The translations under genes were made by a program, and so were the position numbers. This document shows positions 56,043 to 64,000 of a stretch of 64,000 nt of DNA, piece after piece. The notes beneath the pieces were generated by a model. It was given only the letters and a program-made list of their open reading frames with translations. It had not been told where the DNA came from and made no database searches. Source of the stretch: Cytobacillus sp. NCCP-133 (GTDB lineage Bacteria; Bacillota; Bacilli; Bacillales; Cytobacillaceae). The stretch's first letter is position 1. Each line of letters begins with the position of its first letter. The stretch is taken from the NCBI RefSeq assembly GCF_026011715.1, contig NZ_BRVM01000001.1:134689-198688 (forward strand). The letters run 5' to 3'.

Positions 56043-56864
56043 TTAGGCATCCATTTCTTTTACAATAGCTTTTACATAACGAAGAAAATCTGCTTTGACT
56101 TTCTCGGTTGTTTCAATAACCTCTTCATGGTTCAATGGCTGGTCAAGAATCCCTGCAGCCATGTTTGAAATACAGGAAATTCCCAGCACTTCCATTCCGG
56201 AATGGCGCGCTACAATAACTTCCGGAACAGTGGACATCCCAACCGCATCACAGCCCATCGTTCTAAGCATCCGAACTTCAGCAGGAGTTTCATATGTTGG
56301 ACCCGTATTGCCAATATAAACTCCCTCTTGTATGTTCAGATTTAGACTATCTGCAATATCACTTGCAAGCTTTCTTAGCCTTTTCGAATAGGCTTCGGAC
56401 ATATCCGGGAAACGCGGTCCCACACGTGAATCATTAGGGCCAATCAGCGGATTGCTTCCCATATTATTGATATGGTCGGAAATCAGCATTAGATCACCAG
56501 GCGAAAAACTTTCATTTACACCCCCTGCGGCATTTGTGACGATAAGATTGCTTACTCCCATTTCGTTCATAACACGGACAGGGAACGTAACTTTTTCAAA
56601 TGTGTACCCTTCATAAAAATGGAATCGTCCTTGCATAGCAACAACCTCAATGCCGTTCAAACGGCCAAACACTAGCTGGCCCGCATGGCCTTCAACTGTA
56701 GAAACAGGAAAATTCGGAATTTCGTTGTATGGGATTTTAACTCGATCTTCAATTTCGTCAGCCAATACTCCAAGCCCTGATCCTAAAATCAGCCCAATCT
56801 TTGGCTGCTCTGTATACTTATTTTTAAGAAATTCAGCTGCGTTTTGAATTTTGCTATAATCCAT
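56043..56864 (-). CDS. pupG: purine-nucleoside phosphorylase (trimeric type)
   Basis: 273 residues. The PNP family 2 motifs are visible: GSGLGVLADE near 28, EGHAGQLVFGRLNG near 58, VTNAAGGVN near 109, and ETPAEVRMLRTMGCDAVGMSTVPE near 191. Cleaves guanosine and inosine type nucleosides. In an operon with deoB (32 nt gap) and pdp. Confidence 0.95.
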   Translation of the reverse strand: MDYSKIQNAAEFLKNKYTEQPKIGLILGSGLGVLADEIEDRVKIPYNEIPNFPVSTVEGHAGQLVFGRLNGIEVVAMQGRFHFYEGYTFEKVTFPVRVMNEMGVSNLIVTNAAGGVNESFSPGDLMLISDHINNMGSNPLIGPNDSRVGPRFPDMSEAYSKRLRKLASDIADSLNLNIQEGVYIGNTGPTYETPAEVRMLRTMGCDAVGMSTVPEVIVARHSGMEVLGISCISNMAAGILDQPLNHEEVIETTEKVKADFLRYVKAIVKEMDA

Positions 56865-56896
56865 CTTTCATTCTCCTCTTCTGCTTTAATATTGCC

Positions 56897-58081
56897 TTAC
56901 TTCAATTGGTTCAAAAAGCTATTGCCATAGGCAGGCATCTTCACATTAAAGTTATCTGCAATTGTTGCTCCGATGTCAGCAAATGTTTCGCTAATTGGAA
57001 GCTCTCTGCCTTCCGCCATATCTTTTGCGTATACTAAGAGAGGTACATATTCCCTTGTGTGGTCTGTGCCATGATGAACCGGGTCATTGCCATGGTCTGC
57101 CGTAATCATCAGCAAGTCGCCTTCCTGCATCTTTGCCACAACCTCAGGGAGACGTGAATCAAACTCTTCAAGCGCTTTCCCATATCCTTCCGGATCACGT
57201 CTATGCCCAAATAAAGCATCAAAGTCAACCAGATTTAAAAAGCTTAAGCCTGTAAAGTCTTTATCAAATGTTTGGATCAGCTTATCCATGCCGTCCATAT
57301 TTGAAGTTGTACGCGTAGCTTCAGTTACACCTTCGCCATCATAAATATCAGATATTTTTCCGATCGCCAATACATCAAATCCGCCATCTGCCATTTCATT
57401 CATAACCGTACGGTCAAACGGCTTTAACGCATAATCATGACGGTTGGAGGTTCTCTGGAAATTTCCTGGTTCACCAACAAATGGCCTTGCAATTACACGC
57501 CCGATCATATACTTTTCGTCCAATGTCAATTCACGGGCAGTTTTGCAAATATTATACTGCTCTTCAATTGGAATAATATCTTCATGCGCAGCAATTTGCA
57601 GAACTGAATCAGCAGATGTATACACAATTAGAGCACCCGTTTTCAAGTGTTCTTCCCCTAGTTCAACGAGGATTTCTGTTCCGCTTGCAGGTTTGTTGCC
57701 AATTACTTTTCTGCCTGTACGGGACTCAAGTTCAGAAATCAACTCAGACGGAAATCCATCAGCAAAGACCCTAAATGGGGTTTGAATATTCAAGCCCATG
57801 ATCTCCCAGTGACCTGTCATCGTGTCTTTACCATTTGAAGCTTCCTGCATCTTTGTATAAAAAGCCAATGGTTTTTCTGCTTTTTGAATACCTTTAATTT
57901 CACGGATATTGCTGAGGCCGAGCTTGCCCAAATTTGGCATATTTAAGCCATTCATTCTTTCTGCAATGTGGCCAAGTGTATCGGCACCCTTATCTCCAAA
58001 TTTTTCAGCATCAGGCGCTTCCCCGATCCCAACTGAATCCATAACAATTAAAAATACGCGCTTATATGTATATGCGGACAT
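56897..58081 (-). CDS. deoB: phosphopentomutase
   Basis: Interconverts (deoxy)ribose 1- and 5-phosphate, linking the two phosphorylases to central metabolism; called drm in B. subtilis. 394 residues of the alkaline phosphatase superfamily. Metal ligands lie in [12 protein letters not shown] near 14 and [21 protein letters not shown] near 331. AGGAGG precedes the ATG. First gene of the operon. Confidence 0.96.
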   Translation of the reverse strand: MSAYTYKRVFLIVMDSVGIGEAPDAEKFGDKGADTLGHIAERMNGLNMPNLGKLGLSNIREIKGIQKAEKPLAFYTKMQEASNGKDTMTGHWEIMGLNIQTPFRVFADGFPSELISELESRTGRKVIGNKPASGTEILVELGEEHLKTGALIVYTSADSVLQIAAHEDIIPIEEQYNICKTARELTLDEKYMIGRVIARPFVGEPGNFQRTSNRHDYALKPFDRTVMNEMADGGFDVLAIGKISDIYDGEGVTEATRTTSNMDGMDKLIQTFDKDFTGLSFLNLVDFDALFGHRRDPEGYGKALEEFDSRLPEVVAKMQEGDLLMITADHGNDPVHHGTDHTREYVPLLVYAKDMAEGRELPISETFADIGATIADNFNVKMPAYGNSFLNQLK

Positions 58082-58285
58082 ATGATAACCTCCTAATAAT
58101 TTGAATACGGTTACAAAAAATCATATTCGTATAGTACCCCTTTTAGGTTTATTTAACACTGATCCTCATACAGTAATATTAGAAATGCCGGCAGTCTCCT
58201 TTTACAAGAAAAGGATCAGAAAGCCATTTCATTTGTCGGAAGTCTGACATCTATATTCTACCTAATAACCGGGTAAAAAAACAAG

Positions 58286-58316
58286 AAAAAGCTGCCCATT
58301 TCCATGGCAGCTTTTT
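58286..58316 (-). terminator. terminator after xerD
   Basis: AAAAAGCTGCC and GGCAGCTTTTT form an 11-bp stem with loop ATGGAAATG. It separates xerD from deoB. Confidence 0.85.
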
Positions 58317-58347
58317 GATATTTTCACATCAAGATTTAAAGACCGCT

Positions 58348-59241
58348 TTAAGCACGCGGATGAAATTGGCTGTAAACATCCTTAAGTCTTGTTTTCGTAA
58401 CATGTGTGTAGATTTGAGTCGTCGAAATATCTGCATGTCCAAGCATCTCCTGTACTGCACGCAAATCTGCGCCATTTTCGAGAAGATGTGTTGCAAATGA
58501 ATGCCTAAGCGTATGCGGGGTCAATTCCTTTTCAATACCCGCCTCCATTGCAAGCCGCTTTAGTATTTTCCAGAAGCCCTGCCTTGTTAGCCGCTTCCCA
58601 TGATGATTCAAGAACAACGCGTCATCCCTGTACTTCTTGGAAATGAACTTTCCTCTTCCCTCATTTAAATACTTTTCAAGAGCAGCTGCAGCCGTTTTGC
58701 CGATTGGCACAATCCTTTCCTTGTTTCCTTTTCCAATGCATCTGACAAACCCCATTGTTAAATGGACATCGCCTAGATCAAGCCCAATCAGCTCACTTAC
58801 ACGGATACCGGTGGCATATAAAAGCTCAAGCATTGCTTTATCCCGCAAGCCGAAATGATCCTTTACTTCAGGAACATCAAGTAAAGTTTCAACTTCTGCC
58901 ATATTCAGCACTTTAGGAAGTGAACGTTCCATTTGCGGAGTTTCTATATGTACAGAAGGATCGTGGCCAACTGCTTTTTCACGGAGAAGAAATTGATGGA
59001 AGGCTCTTACTGAGGCAATATGCCGTGCCAATGTCTTTGAGGATTTGCCCTGTTTTTTTAAGAAGCCCAGGAATTGAACAATCTGTATTCGCTGCACATT
59101 TTCGAGACTAGTTATGTTCTCTTCAGATTTAAGGTATTTCAAATAGCTCTTTAAATCTCTTTCATATGAAACAATTGTATTTTTCGCAAGCCCTTTTTCA
59201 ACGAGTAAATAATGAATAAAATCTTTTAAGCGGTCCTCCAT
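58348..59241 (-). CDS. xerD: site-specific tyrosine recombinase XerD
   Basis: Resolves chromosome dimers at dif with XerC (CodV). 297 residues: N-terminal core-binding SAM-like domain (1-85) and a catalytic domain with R147, K171, H243-x-x-R246, H269 and the nucleophile Y278, all present. Known as ripX in B. subtilis. Located between yqzK and deoB as in that genome. Confidence 0.96.
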   Translation of the reverse strand: MEDRLKDFIHYLLVEKGLAKNTIVSYERDLKSYLKYLKSEENITSLENVQRIQIVQFLGFLKKQGKSSKTLARHIASVRAFHQFLLREKAVGHDPSVHIETPQMERSLPKVLNMAEVETLLDVPEVKDHFGLRDKAMLELLYATGIRVSELIGLDLGDVHLTMGFVRCIGKGNKERIVPIGKTAAAALEKYLNEGRGKFISKKYRDDALFLNHHGKRLTRQGFWKILKRLAMEAGIEKELTPHTLRHSFATHLLENGADLRAVQEMLGHADISTTQIYTHVTKTRLKDVYSQFHPRA

Positions 59242-59250
59242 ATGAATACA

Positions 59251-59478
59251 TTACTCCCCATTTAAGTAGAAAAGAATTAACCGGTCCAGCCAGCTTGCAT
59301 CTTGATTCGTTCCGCTGGCCGAAACTTTAACAGCCGCTCCGTTTGGTTCTTCATAGCGATGATAATCCTGGTATTCTTCATTTAACCACATAATACCATA
59401 ATAAAAAAGGATTGTGCATCCAGTAAAAAGGACAAACACTTTAATTGTTTGAAAAGCCATGCTCAGCCAGGATTTCAT
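59251..59478 (-). CDS. yqzK: YqzK family small membrane protein (DUF4227)
   Basis: 75 residues with one membrane span (about 9-27) and a short soluble tail beginning NEEYQDYHRYEEP. GGGGG lies 8 nt before the ATG at 59478. It sits 9 nt before xerD and is probably cotranscribed. Function unknown. Confidence 0.82.
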   Translation of the reverse strand: MKSWLSMAFQTIKVFVLFTGCTILFYYGIMWLNEEYQDYHRYEEPNGAAVKVSASGTNQDASWLDRLILFYLNGE

Positions 59479-59641
59479 TCTTATTTCCCCCAAAATGCTT
59501 AATAGTAAGAAAACAAACCGCTTTCTTATCTTTTAATAAAAGGTATGCCATTTTGGACAAGAATTATACCTATTTCTGCATAATTGACACGATTCCTGGG
59601 CACTTGGCTTCCAAACAGGGAAGTAATTTAAACAAAAAAAC

Positions 59642-59671
59642 AAAAAAACCTTCACAAAAAAGAAGGCTTTT
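59642..59671 (-). terminator. terminator after fur
   Basis: GCCTTC and GAAGGT pair around an 8-nt T-rich loop, followed on the minus strand by seven T. Confidence 0.7.
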
Positions 59672-59681
59672 ACCGTCGCAA

Positions 59682-60149
59682 TTAGTTTTCATCTGCTTCA
59701 TTATCTGTCTTTTGATCATGGCATCGATAACAGATGCCATGAAATGTGAGGCGATGATCCTTTATTTTAAAGTTCCAGCGGCGCTCAACCACTTCTTCTA
59801 CATCCTCCAGCAAGTCCTCCTGAATCTCATCAACAGCTCCGCATTCAATACATACTAAATGATGATGGAAGTGGGCTGCCCCTTCCTGGCGTAGGTCATA
59901 GCGGGAAACCCCATCACCAAAGTTAATTTTATCGACAATTTTTAATTCTGTTAGTAATTCAAGTGTTCTATATACAGTTGCCAAGCCTATCTCAGGCGAT
60001 TTCTCTTTTACTAGGAGGTAGACATCTTCCGCACTTAAATGATCCTCTTCGTGTTCTAACAAGACGCGAACCGTTGCCTCTCGCTGTGGTGTTAGTTTAT
60101 AGCTGGATGAATGCAACTGTTTTTTTATTCTCTCAATTCTGCTTTCCAT
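59682..60149 (-). CDS. fur: Fur-family metal-responsive repressor
   Basis: 155 residues: winged-helix DNA-binding domain (about 10-85) and metal/dimerisation domain with HFHHHLVCIECG near 93 and a second Cys pair (CYRCH) near 141 for structural zinc. Between yqzK and spoIIM, the place of fur in B. subtilis, rather than perR or zur. Represses iron uptake genes by family knowledge. Confidence 0.93.
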   Translation of the reverse strand: MESRIERIKKQLHSSSYKLTPQREATVRVLLEHEEDHLSAEDVYLLVKEKSPEIGLATVYRTLELLTELKIVDKINFGDGVSRYDLRQEGAAHFHHHLVCIECGAVDEIQEDLLEDVEEVVERRWNFKIKDHRLTFHGICYRCHDQKTDNEADEN

Positions 60150-60182
60150 ACCGAAAGTCCCTCCCTCGCCACTAACATTCTC

Positions 60183-60210
60183 ATTATAACAGAAATGCCT
60201 ATTGTTTCAA
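60183..60210 (-). promoter_or_regulatory. candidate sigma-A promoter of fur
   Basis: TTGAAA at 60205-60210 and TATAAT at 60183-60188 with 16 nt between, plus TG one base before the -10 (extended -10). Transcription would start near 60175, about 25 nt before the fur ATG. Confidence 0.75.
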
Positions 60211-60211
60211 A

Positions 60212-60226
60212 ATAAAATAATTATAA
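60212..60226 (-). promoter_or_regulatory. candidate PerR/Fur-type operator at fur
   Basis: Read on the plus strand, ATAAAAT-A-ATTATAA agrees with the 7-1-7 PerR box (TTATAAT-N-ATTATAA) at 12 of 14 defined positions and abuts the fur -35 element. A second similar site, TAATAAC-T-ATTATAA, is at 60255-60269. The region is very AT-rich, so chance matches are possible. B. subtilis fur is known to be under PerR. Confidence 0.45.
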
Positions 60227-60340
60227 ATAACTATACATAAATAATATTATTTAATAATAACTATTATAAACACTTTATGAATAAAACCTTTATGTATTTA
60301 CCCCCCACTGGGCATTTGTTATCCGTCTTTTATAGAAAGC

Positions 60341-60371
60341 AAAAAAAGGCAGGGTTCTTTTCCCAGCCTTT
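60341..60371 (-). terminator. terminator after spoIIM
   Basis: AAAGGC-GG and CC-GCCTTT form an interrupted stem with loop AAAAGAA, followed on the minus strand by seven T. Confidence 0.78.
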
Positions 60372-60388
60372 CTCATTCTATTCAATAA

Positions 60389-61033
60389 TTAGGATTGTAT
60401 CGAGTTCACTACAGATTTCATTAGCACTGGTGAAATAAAAGCCTCTACGCCTGCTGCAGCGGTCAGAAATAGAATGGCTACGGCAAAAGCAATCATATAC
60501 CGGCCAAATATCGGCATGATGGGCTCCCCTGCTTTTTTCATAAATTGTCTTCTGATCATTTTTAAAGAAAAAGAAACAGAGAGAGTAGCGGCTAAAATAA
60601 AAATGGGTATGATAATCAGATTCTGAGGAAGAACAGATACAAATGAAAGCAAGAACCCTTCCCAGCCCATTTTATTAACCAAAAAACCGACAGTAAAACC
60701 GACCACCATTCCTTTCATAAATAGAAGGATCAGAATGACAGGAAGGCCAATAATAGAAATTCCCAAAATCCCCATTAATCCAATAAATTTTGTGTTATGG
60801 AAAAAACTTTGTTTAAATAAATCATTAGCGGCTGCTACTTGCCCATCGGATACTTGTCCAAAAAACTGTGACAGATAATAAAATAAATCTTCTTTTTGTG
60901 TAAAACTTAAGCTATTAACGACAATTGCCCCGAAAATTACACCCATCAGAAATAATACGACGACAAATAAGTAGATTGAGGAATGTTCGCGAAAATGGGC
61001 TGCTGCAACGTTCTGGTACATTTTTTTCTTCAT
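60389..61033 (-). CDS. spoIIM: stage II sporulation protein M
   Basis: Scaffold of the DMP complex (with SpoIID and SpoIIP) that drives engulfment. 214 residues with five membrane spans (about 22-42, 88-108, 110-130, 140-160, 185-205). Family motif GVIFGAIVVNSL near 30. Located next to fur as in B. subtilis. Confidence 0.94.
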   Translation of the reverse strand: MKKKMYQNVAAAHFREHSSIYLFVVVLFLMGVIFGAIVVNSLSFTQKEDLFYYLSQFFGQVSDGQVAAANDLFKQSFFHNTKFIGLMGILGISIIGLPVILILLFMKGMVVGFTVGFLVNKMGWEGFLLSFVSVLPQNLIIIPIFILAATLSVSFSLKMIRRQFMKKAGEPIMPIFGRYMIAFAVAILFLTAAAGVEAFISPVLMKSVVNSIQS

Positions 61034-61191
61034 TCCATTTCCTCCTAAACCAAAACAAATTAGATATTAAATTGTATGCTTGTCCCCGGCTTGTATGACA
61101 AAGATATGGTTAAAAAAATTCTTGAACAATCCAATTAATTTCGGTATAATTTTCAAAATTATTTAAATTATCTACAGGGAGTGCTGATGGA

Positions 61192-61755
61192 ATGAAGTCC
61201 GTATTAACCGATTTTCCAGAGAAGATCGAAACTGCAAGGCTTTACATGAGGCCAGCTATGCCAGGGGATGGAAAAATAGTGCATGAAGCCATCAAAGCTT
61301 CAATTATTGAACTCAAGAAATGGCTGCCTTTTGCGCAAATAGAGCAGTCAGCGGAAGATGTGGAGGCTGGAATCCGCAGGTCATATGCTCAATTTATTCT
61401 CCGGGAAGATTTTCGCATTCATATTTACCGAAAAGAGGATGACGTATTTGTGGGATCCACAGGTCTGCATAGAATTGATTGGGATGTACGCAAATTTGAA
61501 ATAGGCTACTGGGGAGATTCACGACAGCAAAAAAAGGGCTACATAACTGAGGCAGTAGAGGGCTTAACGAAATTTGCTTTCAAGTGCTTTCATGCAAACC
61601 GAGTAGAAATCAGATGTGACCCTAGAAATGTCAACAGCAGCAAAATTGCCGAAAAGCTGGGCTTTAACCTTGAAGGTATACTGGTTAATGATAGCCTTAG
61701 TGCAGATGGCAAAAAGCTTCGTGATACATGCGTTTATGCTAAAACCAACAATTAG
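61192..61755 (+). CDS. GNAT N-acetyltransferase, RimJ/RimL type
   Basis: 187 residues of the ribosomal-protein acetyltransferase subgroup: ETARLYMRPAM near the start, GYWGDSRQQKKGYITEAVEGL near 103 (acetyl-CoA loop) and DPRNVNSSKIAEKLGF near 142. GGGAG precedes the ATG. Substrate unknown. It is read opposite to the neighbouring genes. Confidence 0.85.
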   Translation: MKSVLTDFPEKIETARLYMRPAMPGDGKIVHEAIKASIIELKKWLPFAQIEQSAEDVEAGIRRSYAQFILREDFRIHIYRKEDDVFVGSTGLHRIDWDVRKFEIGYWGDSRQQKKGYITEAVEGLTKFAFKCFHANRVEIRCDPRNVNSSKIAEKLGFNLEGILVNDSLSADGKKLRDTCVYAKTNN

Positions 61756-61770
61756 GATACATGCAAATAA

Positions 61771-61808
61771 AAAAACAGAGCCCGTTTAGATTAATGGGCT
61801 CTGTTTTT
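61771..61808. terminator. bidirectional terminator between the GNAT and EndoQ-like genes
   Basis: AAAAACAGAGCCC and GGGCTCTGTTTTT form a perfect 13-bp stem with a 12-nt loop, ending next to the stop of the EndoQ-like gene. Confidence 0.85.
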
Positions 61809-62973
61809 AGGAACCTGCAATTTTACCGTATTTTCCTCCGCCGCCAGCTTTCAGGTTCAGCTTCCCTTCACGCGCTTTTCCAATCAAAGCAGCTGTTTTC
61901 AAAGGAACTACACGTTCTAATTCCGATATCGGAACATGATGCAGAATGTCCATCTCTGTCCCAAAATGATTCAGCAGCTTCTCAAGCATTTTCGGACCCA
62001 GTCCTGGTATAAATTCCAAAGGAACCTGATAAATGTATGGAGGCCGATTAATCTGTTTTTTTTCGGCAGAACTTAACTCTAGAATTCTGTCAGCCACACC
62101 TTTAATAAACTTATGGTGATGACAATGAAGGCACTCACCCTTATCTTCGTCAAACGGGCTATAGCACTCGGAGCAAACGGTTTGATGATATTTTCCAAGC
62201 AGCGGATCAAGTCCATAATTCGCCTTAACCTTGCGATTTTCTTTTCCTGCCAAAGCCATTCTAATTTCTTTAAAAGCCGGTTCCTCTATTTCAAGGATTT
62301 GATATTCCCTCGCAATTTTTTTAAGAGAATGAGCATCTGAATTAGTTAAAAAGGTATACTTGTTAAGCTCTGCAATTTGATCTGCCATGCTTGTATCAGC
62401 ACTTAAACCAAGCTCTATAGCATCAATAAGGTCAGGATCAAAAACTTCAGCAAGAGTCCGCTTCACACCTTTTCCAAATAAACTCTTAAATGGAGTAAAA
62501 ACATGGGCAGGAATGAAGAGACCACCAAGTTCTTTAACCTTCTTCTGAAGCACTTTGCCAGAAGCATAAATTCGCTGGGAACTTAATGTAATATTCTTCA
62601 GATATCCAGAAAGCCATCCAGAGAACTCTCTCATAACAGGAATAGAGGGAAAGAAACAAAGAACATGAATGGGTCCTTTGCAATTCTCATCATAGATTTC
62701 CAGCTCAGAACCAGGAATGATGGTCAAATCGCCATATTGCAGTCCTCCATCTATGTGCTCGACTATAGAACCCTCTTCCATTAGCGCCTCCATTTCGAGG
62801 ATGACTTCAGGTGAATGACAATCAATAATGCCGATGATATCCAGCCCTTTTTCATTGCGGGCATGCCTGATAATATTTGTAAAGGTAAGCGATTTAGCAC
62901 CCGTTATTTTAACCGGCTTCCCTGTAAAAGTTCGTCCAACATGGATATGAAAATCTGCAAAATACTGTTTCAT
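61807..62973 (-). CDS. endonuclease Q-like protein (TIGR00375 type)
   Basis: 388 residues: PHP catalytic domain (about 1-230; DFHIHVGR at 7-14, IDCHSPE near 50, PAHVFTPF near 156, NSDAHS near 212), zinc ribbon (CSECYSPFDEDKGECLHC, about 264-281) and a C-terminal helix-hairpin-helix (FIPGLGPKMLEKLLNHFG near 325). This is the layout of EndoQ, which nicks DNA 5' of deaminated bases; EndoQ has been described in archaea and a few bacteria including Bacillus. It starts 1 nt after the nudF stop, so they are coupled. Confidence 0.82.
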   Translation of the reverse strand: MKQYFADFHIHVGRTFTGKPVKITGAKSLTFTNIIRHARNEKGLDIIGIIDCHSPEVILEMEALMEEGSIVEHIDGGLQYGDLTIIPGSELEIYDENCKGPIHVLCFFPSIPVMREFSGWLSGYLKNITLSSQRIYASGKVLQKKVKELGGLFIPAHVFTPFKSLFGKGVKRTLAEVFDPDLIDAIELGLSADTSMADQIAELNKYTFLTNSDAHSLKKIAREYQILEIEEPAFKEIRMALAGKENRKVKANYGLDPLLGKYHQTVCSECYSPFDEDKGECLHCHHHKFIKGVADRILELSSAEKKQINRPPYIYQVPLEFIPGLGPKMLEKLLNHFGTEMDILHHVPISELERVVPLKTAALIGKAREGKLNLKAGGGGKYGKIAGS

Positions 62974-62974
62974 T

Positions 62975-63526
62975 TTATTTTTTCAGCGCCTCTTGTAGCT
63001 GCAAATATTGAATAGCATAAGCTGTTTTTGCATCATAAATCTTTTGCTCCTTTAGTAAATTCAGCGCCTCTCCCAGATTGACTTCTAAAAGGTTTACGAA
63101 CTCATCTTCATCAGGTGAAGCAGCATCCTCTTTTTTTTCTAATCCCTTTGCAATGTAGAGATGAACTAGTTCATCTGCAAAACCAGGAGATGTATAGAAA
63201 GAAATCAGCCATTCCATTTCCTTGCATCCGTATCCTGTTTCTTCTTCAAGTTCCCTTTCTGCACAAACCTGGGAATCCTCCCCTGGCTCGAGCTTTCCAG
63301 CCGGTATTTCAGCAATGATTTTATCCAATGCTTTTCTATATTGTTCAACCATGACAATTTTATTATCATCTGTTACCGCCAAAACGGCTACCGCTCCAGG
63401 ATGCTTAATAATCTCCCGTTTGGAGGTTTTCCCATTGGGGAGCTCAACATCCTCCACCTGCAGGCTAATCACTTTGCCAGTAAAGATTTTCTCTGTTTTC
63501 AGTGTCTTTTCTTCTAGGCGGTTCAT
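62975..63526 (-). CDS. nudF: ADP-ribose pyrophosphatase (Nudix)
   Basis: Hydrolyses ADP-ribose to AMP and ribose 5-phosphate. 183 residues. The Nudix box is complete: G-x5-E-x7-REL-x-EE-x-G in the segment from GKLEPGE to EEETGYG, near 76-98. Forms an operon with the EndoQ-like gene and is divergent from mciZ. Matches B. subtilis NudF (YqkG). Confidence 0.93.
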   Translation of the reverse strand: MNRLEEKTLKTEKIFTGKVISLQVEDVELPNGKTSKREIIKHPGAVAVLAVTDDNKIVMVEQYRKALDKIIAEIPAGKLEPGEDSQVCAERELEEETGYGCKEMEWLISFYTSPGFADELVHLYIAKGLEKKEDAASPDEDEFVNLLEVNLGEALNLLKEQKIYDAKTAYAIQYLQLQEALKK

Positions 63527-63604
63527 TGTTTTACAGTCACTCCTATTCTATTCCGATAATGCTTGCTCATACATTTTATCATACTTGATAAGGGGGAGTA
63601 TGGG

Positions 63605-63739
63605 TTGAAGGTGTATGTCCACACCAAAGGAATTATATTGACCGGAAGAGCCTGGGAGGTAAGGGAAAAACTAAAGCAATATAGCAAACAGTTTGTTTAT
63701 GTGAAAGACTGGGTTGATTCTAATAAAACAAGAAATTGA
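63605..63739 (+). CDS. mciZ: Z-ring formation inhibitor MciZ
   Basis: Mother-cell peptide that binds FtsZ and blocks Z-ring assembly during sporulation. 44 residues beginning (M)KVYVHTKG; the conserved core is GRAWEVREKLKQYSKQFVYV then KDW, and it ends NKTRN. B. subtilis MciZ has 40 residues with the same GKAWEI...YVKDW pattern. TTG start with AGGGGGAG 6 nt upstream. Located between nudF and yqkF as in B. subtilis. Confidence 0.88.
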   Translation: MKVYVHTKGIILTGRAWEVREKLKQYSKQFVYVKDWVDSNKTRN

Positions 63740-63832
63740 AACTTTAATAACCTAATGGCTAATCCTCTTATTTGAGTATGCCTCATTTCTTTCTGTACAA
63801 TAATAGAAAACATTGAAAATGAGGTGGGCGCT

Positions 63833-64000
63833 TTGAAAAAGAGGCAGTTAGGAAAGTCAGATTTATATGTCAGCGAACTCGGGCTTGGATGCATGTCCAT
63901 TGGAACAGACCCTGTCAACGCGCAGGAAATTATTGAGGCCGCACTTGAAGAAGGCATTAATTATTTTGACACAGCCGATTTATACGACTATGGAGAAAAT
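63833..64000 (+). CDS. yqkF: aldo/keto reductase YqkF, N-terminal part
   Basis: The first 56 codons of an NADPH-dependent aldo/keto reductase, cut by the right edge. The start of the barrel (KRQLGKSDLYVSELGLGCM) and the catalytic Asp and Tyr region (YFDTADLYDYGEN) are visible. TTG start with GAGGTG upstream. Position after mciZ matches yqkF. The substrate is unknown. Confidence 0.9.
   Translation, partial: MKKRQLGKSDLYVSELGLGCMSIGTDPVNAQEIIEAALEEGINYFDTADLYDYGEN

Overview
The window is a core chromosomal segment of an endospore-forming Bacillaceae species. The gene order follows the Bacillus subtilis stretch from der (yphC) to yqkF almost gene for gene. It carries spoVA, spmAB, spoIIA-sigF, spoIIM, cotJ, sleB-ypeB and mciZ. 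Base composition is AT-rich, with strong AGGAGG-type ribosome sites, many GTG/TTG starts and compact operons read on the minus strand. A Cytobacillus/Mesobacillus/Neobacillus-like genus is plausible but is inferred from gene content only. I see no rRNA, tRNA, CRISPR array, prophage or intact insertion sequence.

Layout: 1-2.6 kb der (partial, cut at the left edge) and the yphA/YIEGIA sporulation-linked cluster. 2.7-11 kb: ypzI, fni, ypfD, cmk-plsC, ypfB-ypfA, sleB-ypeB, prsW. 11-17.5 kb: L-asparaginase, ypdA, gudB, mecB/ypbH, a MerR-B12 (CarH/LitR-like) regulator, ypbG. 17.5-20 kb: a membrane protein, a CBS-ACT protein and the cotJABC spore-coat operon. 20-25.5 kb: ypbF, ypbE, ypbB-recS-ypbD, fer. 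25.6-29.5 kb: a PHP phosphatase, an M23-LysM protein, sigX-rsiX. 29.8-36.7 kb: resABC and resDE (cytochrome c maturation and its two-component regulator), then rluB. 37-43.5 kb: dacB-spmA-spmB, sodF, ypuI, scpA-scpB. 43.7-47.7 kb: a yjcZ-type peptide gene, ypuF, an isolated ribT, ypuA, lysA. 47.9-54.4 kb: a reduced spoVA operon and dacF-spoIIAA-spoIIAB-sigF. 54.7-64 kb: deoB-pupG-pdp, xerD, yqzK, fur, spoIIM, a GNAT, an EndoQ-like nuclease, nudF, mciZ and the start of yqkF.

Many of the genes serve one developmental programme. SigF and its switch (SpoIIAA/AB) start forespore transcription, SpoIIM drives engulfment, MciZ stops Z-ring assembly, DacB/SpmAB set cortex cross-linking and core dehydration, SpoVA proteins handle dipicolinic acid, CotJ builds coat and SleB/YpeB degrade cortex at germination. 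ResABCDE, SigX/RsiX, PrsW and Fur add respiration, envelope and metal regulation.

The most notable points are: the spoVA operon lacks spoVAC-spoVAD-spoVAEb between spoVAB and spoVAEa; a candidate cobalamin photoreceptor gene sits between mecB and ypbG; SodF has Gly and His at the two second-sphere positions that usually carry the active-site Gln; and several families of short palindromic repeats sit in the gene-free gaps, one of them in at least five variously deleted copies, all in the same orientation. I did not find a convincing wholly new system.
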